From the NCBI GenBank assembly GCA_902765975.1, contig CACXBO010000191.1, positions 1-8,810 on the forward strand: a stretch of DNA of 8,810 bases, in the 5' to 3' direction. Each line of letters begins with the position of its first letter. Position 1 is the first letter of the stretch. This stretch comes from Oscillospiraceae bacterium (lineage in GTDB: Bacteria; Bacillota; Clostridia; Oscillospirales; Oscillospiraceae). Below are positions 6,004 through 8,810 of the stretch, piece by piece. The translations under genes and the position numbers were made by a program. The notes under the pieces are model-generated. The model had not been told where the DNA came from. It saw only the letters and a list, made by a program, of their open reading frames with translations, and searched no databases.

Positions 6004-7192
6004 GGTCTCTTCTCCGCAAAAAATCGCCAGGCTTGAGTTCGGTCTCGCAGGGAACGAAAACTATCTGATTTGGATGCGGAGCGGAGTCCTGCCTTTCTCC
6101 GTCCTCGTTTACTATTTCAGTGACTTCAAATTTGATAACCGGTAGGTTCGGGCTCAGGACCTCGAGAGTTTCGCCAACGCTAAAGCGGTTACGCTGACGG
6201 AGCTTCAATATCCCGTTCTCCCAACCTATAACGTTTCCGATAAAAGTGCAGTCCTGTGAATAATGCCCGTCGTTACTGTGGCTGTGAACGACGTCGCCGA
6301 AGTAAAAGCCGCTCGAATACGGCCTGTGCTTAAGTGCGTAAAGCTCAGCGCGGCAGTTTTCAATAGAGTCGGCTCCGTCTATCGCCTTTCTGTATGCGTT
6401 TACTGCTGTAGCAACGTAATATGCCGTCTTCATGCGCCCTTCGATCTTGAAGCTCGTTACTCCGGCATCGCGCAGTTTATCGAGAAAATCTATGCAGCAG
6501 AGGTCATGCGAGCTGAGAATAGTTGTAAACTCGCCGTTTTCGTATATCGGGAAAAACTCGCCTGGTCTCTTCTCCTCAACGAGAGCGTAGTTCCATCTGC
6601 AGGGCTGGCTGCATTCTCCTCTGTTCCCGCTGCGATTTGTAAGGAAGGAGCTTAATATACATCTGCCGGAGTAGGACATACACATCGCGCCATGCACGAA
6701 AGCCTCAAGTTCAACGTCATCAGGTATATTATCTCTTAGCTTTCTTATCTCATCAAGGCTGAGCTCGCGCGCAAGAACAATGCGTTTTGCGCCGAGCGAG
6801 CAAAGCACGTTGGCGGCGGAGTAGTTCATAGTGTTCGCCTGAGTGCTGACGTGTATCTCAAGCTCAGGCGCAGCTTTGCGAAATTCGGACATAACTCCTA
6901 AATCGCAGATAATAGCTGCATCTACTCCCGCATCGCGGAGGAAACGCGCATACTCAGCGCAGAGCGCGATCTCATCGTTGAATGCGAAAGAATTCACCGT
7001 AACGAAAATCTTTTTGTTTCTTGAATGAGCCAGCTTAACGGCTTTTATCAAATTTTCGTCGTCGAAAGCGGCTCTCGACGCGCGGAGCTGCAGCAGGCGC
7101 CCGCCAAGGTAAACTGCATCCGCACCAAAGCTCAGGGCTGCCTCAAGGCTCTCCATGTCCCCTGCCGGAGCCAGAAGCTCGGGTTTATTCAT
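5996..7192 (-). CDS. trhP: U32 family protein, tRNA 5-hydroxyuridine biosynthesis (TrhP/YrrO/YegQ type)
   Basis: Called peptidase U32 in older annotation. Characterised relatives (TrhP/YegQ; B. subtilis YrrO) make 5-hydroxyuridine at wobble position 34 of certain tRNAs, with an iron-sulfur cluster and prephenate. The 398 residues show the family start PELLAPAGDMESLEAALSFGADAVYLGG and the signature VHGAMCMSYSGRC ... SGNRGECSQPC, whose cysteines (Cys171, 178, 194, 198) probably hold the cluster together with nearby Cys232/233. EGRMK near 252 is also typical, and the C-terminal part (about 313-398) is a beta-barrel-like domain. Start choice is uncertain: ATGs at 7207, 7198 and 7192 are all in frame and none has a good ribosome site. 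I prefer 7192 because MNKPELLAPAG matches family N-termini and gives an 8-base ATGAATAA overlap with the DHFR stop, suggesting coupled translation. The 3' end overlaps the phosphoesterase gene. Confidence 0.88.
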   Translation of the reverse strand: MNKPELLAPAGDMESLEAALSFGADAVYLGGRLLQLRASRAAFDDENLIKAVKLAHSRNKKIFVTVNSFAFNDEIALCAEYARFLRDAGVDAAIICDLGVMSEFRKAAPELEIHVSTQANTMNYSAANVLCSLGAKRIVLARELSLDEIRKLRDNIPDDVELEAFVHGAMCMSYSGRCILSSFLTNRSGNRGECSQPCRWNYALVEEKRPGEFFPIYENGEFTTILSSHDLCCIDFLDKLRDAGVTSFKIEGRMKTAYYVATAVNAYRKAIDGADSIENCRAELYALKHRPYSSGFYFGDVVHSHSNDGHYSQDCTFIGNVIGWENGILKLRQRNRFSVGETLEVLSPNLPVIKFEVTEIVNEDGERQDSAPHPNQIVFVPCETELKPGDFLRRRDRV

Positions 7193-7691
7193 CTTCATGT
7201 TTATCATAGTTCATGTTTTTATAAGTCATAAATCTGTAGAAAAGGCCTTCATGCTCACGAAGCTCTCCCTCGTCCTCAACGACCCAATTGTCAAGCTCAT
7301 CGAGATTCGGAAACCATACGTCGCAATCCGGCGAAACGTAGATCATAGTTATATAAGCTCTGCGGCAAAATGGCAAAAACAGCCTGTAGATAGATGCGCC
7401 TCCTATTACGAAGGTCTCCTCGTCCTCTTTCACGAGGTTCATTGCCTCGTCAAAGCTGTGTGCTACATCCGCGCCGTCAGCTTCAAAATCAGGAATTATC
7501 GAAAGCACGATGTTTCTTCTGTTTTTAAGCGGCTTTCCCCCGGGAAAATCCTTCATCGTCCTGTCTCCGACGATAACGGTAGAATGACCGGTCACGCTTC
7601 GAAAATGCTTTCGATCCTCGGGAACGACTATCGGCTGTGTGCCGTTCTTCCCTATTCCCCAGTTCTCATAAACTGCAACGATAAGATCCAT
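7185..7691 (-). CDS. folA: Dihydrofolate reductase
   Basis: Reduces dihydrofolate to tetrahydrofolate with NADPH, regenerating the cofactor oxidised by the thymidylate synthase encoded just upstream. The 168 residues are normal for a chromosomal DHFR. Visible motifs: AVYENWGIGKNG (6-17), the catalytic acid Asp26 in VPEDRKHF, the NADPH-binding VGDRT (41-45), the loop PGGKPLKNRRNIVLS (50-64) and VIGGASIYRLFLP (95-107). Unusual points are TQP in place of the common L-P-W after GIGxxG, and Asp43 in the normally basic G-R/K-x-T motif. The start at 7691 has GGAGGG 4 bases upstream and lies 14 bases after the thyA stop. An acidic tail (DKHEDE) overlaps the start of the U32 gene. dfrA would be an equally valid symbol; nothing suggests a resistance cassette. 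Confidence 0.94.
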   Translation of the reverse strand: MDLIVAVYENWGIGKNGTQPIVVPEDRKHFRSVTGHSTVIVGDRTMKDFPGGKPLKNRRNIVLSIIPDFEADGADVAHSFDEAMNLVKEDEETFVIGGASIYRLFLPFCRRAYITMIYVSPDCDVWFPNLDELDNWVVEDEGELREHEGLFYRFMTYKNMNYDKHEDE

Positions 7692-7705
7692 TTTTCCCTC
7701 CGGTC

Positions 7706-8536
7706 TTAAATCGCAACTGGTATCGTGTCGGTAAACTCACAGTATTTATAACCCTCAACCTTAAAGCTGTCGCGTGTGAACGCGTAGAAGTCGGTCACGT
7801 TCGGGTCAATCGTAAACTTCGGAGCATCAAGCGGCTCGTTTCTGAGGAGCTTCTTCACGATTGCGACGTGTCTGTCGTATATATGTGCGTCCGCGATAAC
7901 GTGAACGAGCTCGCCGGCCTGGAGTCCGGCGACCTGCGCCATCATGTGAACGAGCACGGCGTATTGTACCACGTTCCAGTTCGACGCGGTCAGCATATCC
8001 TGCGAGCGTTGATTGAGAATGGCGTTCAGCTTATCGCCGCTCACGTTGAAGGTAACTGAATATGCGCAGGGATACAGCCCCATCTCATGAAGATCGTCGA
8101 AATTATACATATTAGTCAGTATTCTCCGGCTTGCGGGATTATGCTTGAGATCGTATATAACTCTGTCGACCTGATCAAACTCTCCCTCCGGATACTTGTG
8201 CTTGAGTCCGAGCTGATACCCGTAGGCCTTGCCTATCGAGCCGTTCTCATCCGCCCAACTGTCCCAAATATGACCCTTAAGATCCTTGATATTATTTGAC
8301 TTTTTCTGCCAAATCCAAAGGAGCTCGTCGATCGCGCTCTTCCAATAGGTGCGGCGAAGCGTGAGTATAGGAAATTCCTTTGAAAGATCGTAGCGGTTGA
8401 CTATCCCGAATTTTTTTATTGTATGTGCAGGAGTGCCGTCTGCCCAGTGAGGTCTGACTTCAAAATTTGTGTCCCAAACTCCGGTGGAGAGAATATCACG
8501 GCAATTTGAAATGAATATTCTGTCTGCCATGCTCAT
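7706..8536 (-). CDS. thyA: Thymidylate synthase (ThyA, B. subtilis ThyA/phi3T-like type)
   Basis: Converts dUMP to dTMP using methylene-tetrahydrofolate, which is oxidised to dihydrofolate. The 276 residues are the standard length. Visible features: the phosphate-binding Arg28 region (EVRPHW), ELLWIWQKKSN (71-81), GKAYGYQLG (102-110), the Arg pair SRRIL (136-140), nucleophile Cys157 in LYPCAY, QRSQD (176-180) for phosphate and folate contact, Asn188 in NWNVVQY for the dUMP base, and the ribose-contacting His218-x-Tyr220 in DAHIYDRH. PC-AY instead of PPC-H and the ELLWIWQ-KSN segment recall the ThyA of B. subtilis and phage phi3T rather than E. coli. ATG 8536 is chosen because AGGGGG lies 9 bases upstream; ATG 8530 is a possible alternative. 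First gene of a four-gene operon with its own promoter. Confidence 0.96.
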   Translation of the reverse strand: MSMADRIFISNCRDILSTGVWDTNFEVRPHWADGTPAHTIKKFGIVNRYDLSKEFPILTLRRTYWKSAIDELLWIWQKKSNNIKDLKGHIWDSWADENGSIGKAYGYQLGLKHKYPEGEFDQVDRVIYDLKHNPASRRILTNMYNFDDLHEMGLYPCAYSVTFNVSGDKLNAILNQRSQDMLTASNWNVVQYAVLVHMMAQVAGLQAGELVHVIADAHIYDRHVAIVKKLLRNEPLDAPKFTIDPNVTDFYAFTRDSFKVEGYKYCEFTDTIPVAI

Positions 8537-8568
8537 ATCCGATAACCCCCTATTGTATATTTATGTGT

Positions 8569-8597
8569 ATCATACTACTTTATTTTGTGTTTGTCAC
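8569..8597 (-). promoter_or_regulatory. Promoter of the thyA operon
   Basis: On the minus strand, -35 GTGACA (8597-8592) and -10 TATGAT (8574-8569) are 17 bp apart; each differs from consensus by one base. The predicted start is near 8562, giving a leader of about 26 bases with no room for a riboswitch. It is the only clear promoter for the four minus-strand genes down to 4915. Confidence 0.75.
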
Positions 8598-8627
8598 TAT
8601 TTTTTATCTAAGTTCAAGAAATATTTC

Positions 8628-8656
8628 TTTACATCTTTAGGATTTTAGTGTATATT
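8628..8656 (+). promoter_or_regulatory. Promoter of the tRNA-Ser gene
   Basis: -35 TTTACA (8628-8633) and -10 TATATT (8651-8656), 17 bp apart, in an AT-rich region divergent from thyA. The predicted start is near 8663, about 28 bases before the mature tRNA 5' end at 8691. The -10 lies within the left arm of the nested inverted repeat at 8650-8690. Confidence 0.65.
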
Positions 8657-8690
8657 AATATTTGCTCTCAGTGAGCAGAAGTTAATATAC
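8650..8690. repeat. Nested perfect inverted repeat between tRNA promoter and tRNA 5' end
   Basis: The outer arms are GTATATTAA (8650-8658) and TTAATATAC (8682-8690), a perfect 9-bp match. The inner arms are TGCTC (8663-8667) and GAGCA (8673-8677), separated by 5 bases. Exactly four unpaired bases separate outer and inner arms on each side, so the element is symmetric over 41 bp. The left arm contains the -10 of the tRNA promoter; the right arm ends at the base before tRNA position 1. It could be an operator, a cruciform or a recombinase/accessory-protein site. A full RNA hairpin is unlikely because the left outer arm lies upstream of the predicted start. Confidence 0.6.
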
Positions 8691-8732
8691 GGACAGGTAT
8701 CGAAGTGGTTATAACGGCCCTGACTCGAAATC
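8691..8732 (+). pseudogene. 5' half of a tRNA-Ser(CGA) gene, interrupted after the anticodon loop
   Basis: Acceptor strand GGACAGG (8691-8697), T8-A9, a three-pair D stem TCG/CGG (8700-8702, 8715-8717) around a D loop with the conserved GG, then the 5' anticodon strand CCTGA (8719-8723) and loop CTCGAAA (8724-8730) with anticodon CGA (8726-8728), reading serine codon UCG. The 3' anticodon strand should read TCAGG but reads TCGTA: only the first bases pair. No variable arm, no GGTTCGA T-arm and no acceptor complement CCTGTCC occur before the window ends, 78 bases later, whereas a whole tRNA-Ser is about 90 bases. The gene is therefore broken at about 8732/8733. A site-specific integration within the anticodon arm is the most natural cause; deletion or assembly error are alternatives. 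Confidence 0.75.
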
Positions 8733-8810
8733 GTATCACCTTTATGTACCCTCCGAACCCCGGAACCCTTGATTTTACTGGGTTTTCGGAGGGATCGAAA
8801 GCCAAAAATC
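8733..8810. other. Non-tRNA sequence after the break, possibly the edge of an integrated element
   Basis: No gene is visible. A large imperfect stem pairs CCCTCCGAA (8749-8757) with TTCGGAGGG (8785-8793), and inside it AACCC (8764-8768) with GGGTT (8780-8784), leaving a 6-base bulge and an 11-base loop. The left side also holds an imperfect tandem repeat, CCGAACCC (8753-8760) and CGGAACCC (8761-8768). No T-run follows, so it is not a standard terminator. Repeats of this kind occur at the ends of integrative elements as recombinase sites, but none can be assigned here. Confidence 0.4.

Noticed and set aside
7155..7709. 184-codon open frame on the plus strand
   Set aside because: It is antisense to the DHFR gene and the start of the U32 gene, both confidently identified. 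Low-complexity-free but featureless translation.
8691..8785. A complete tRNA-Ser gene
   Set aside because: The 3' anticodon strand pairs at only three of five positions. No T-arm or acceptor complement is found in the remaining 78 bases.
8724..8810. Group I intron inserted in the tRNA anticodon loop
   Set aside because: No internal guide complementary to the 5' exon end (AGTCAG-like) is present and no recognisable intron core is seen, although the core could lie beyond the window.

Overview
The window looks like chromosomal DNA of a Gram-positive anaerobe of the class Clostridia, possibly near the Oscillospiraceae/Ruminococcaceae. This is inferred from strong Shine-Dalgarno (SD) sites and tightly packed or overlapping genes. 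It also fits the gene set: a LexA / Y-family polymerase / YolD-like cassette of Bacillus YqjW-YqjX type, a BmrC/BmrD-type heterodimeric ABC exporter, a phi3T/B. subtilis ThyA-type thymidylate synthase and a clostridial-looking tRNA-Ser. No ribosomal RNA, CRISPR array, transposase or integrase is visible.

From left to right there are four blocks. (1) Positions 1-2186, minus strand: a two-gene ABC exporter operon behind a good sigma-A-like promoter. The first gene encodes the subunit with a degenerate ATPase site. The second, cut by the left edge, looks like the partner with an enlarged extracellular loop. (2) Positions 2204-4865: an SOS-type cassette. lexA and a 93-residue protein are read leftwards; a UmuC/YqjW-like translesion polymerase and a YolD-like protein are read rightwards, from face-to-face promoters in a 160-bp region. 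No Bacillus-type LexA box is present there, but a perfect 17-bp inverted repeat sits just after the lexA transcription start. LexA has Cys-Gly, not Ala-Gly, at its self-cleavage position. (3) Positions 4864-8597, minus strand: a four-gene operon, thyA - dihydrofolate reductase - U32-family protein (tRNA 5-hydroxyuridine type, TrhP) - metallophosphoesterase. It has one clear promoter, short gaps or overlaps, and ends against a strong hairpin terminator that belongs to the converging polymerase/YolD unit. (4) Positions 8628-8810, plus strand: a tRNA promoter, a nested inverted repeat, then the first 42 nt of a tRNA-Ser(CGA) gene that stops matching a tRNA just after the anticodon loop. The sequence beyond is not tRNA-like and holds a large imperfect inverted repeat.

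Functionally, ThyA and DHFR form the dTMP/folate cycle, the LexA cassette handles damaged DNA, and TrhP modifies wobble uridines in tRNA. The most interesting part is the right edge. A tRNA-Ser gene broken inside its anticodon arm looks like the junction of an integrated element lying to the right. Loss of the CGA-reading tRNA could be tolerated if tRNA-Ser(UGA), a known type of substrate for TrhP-dependent modification, reads UCG. This last link is inference.
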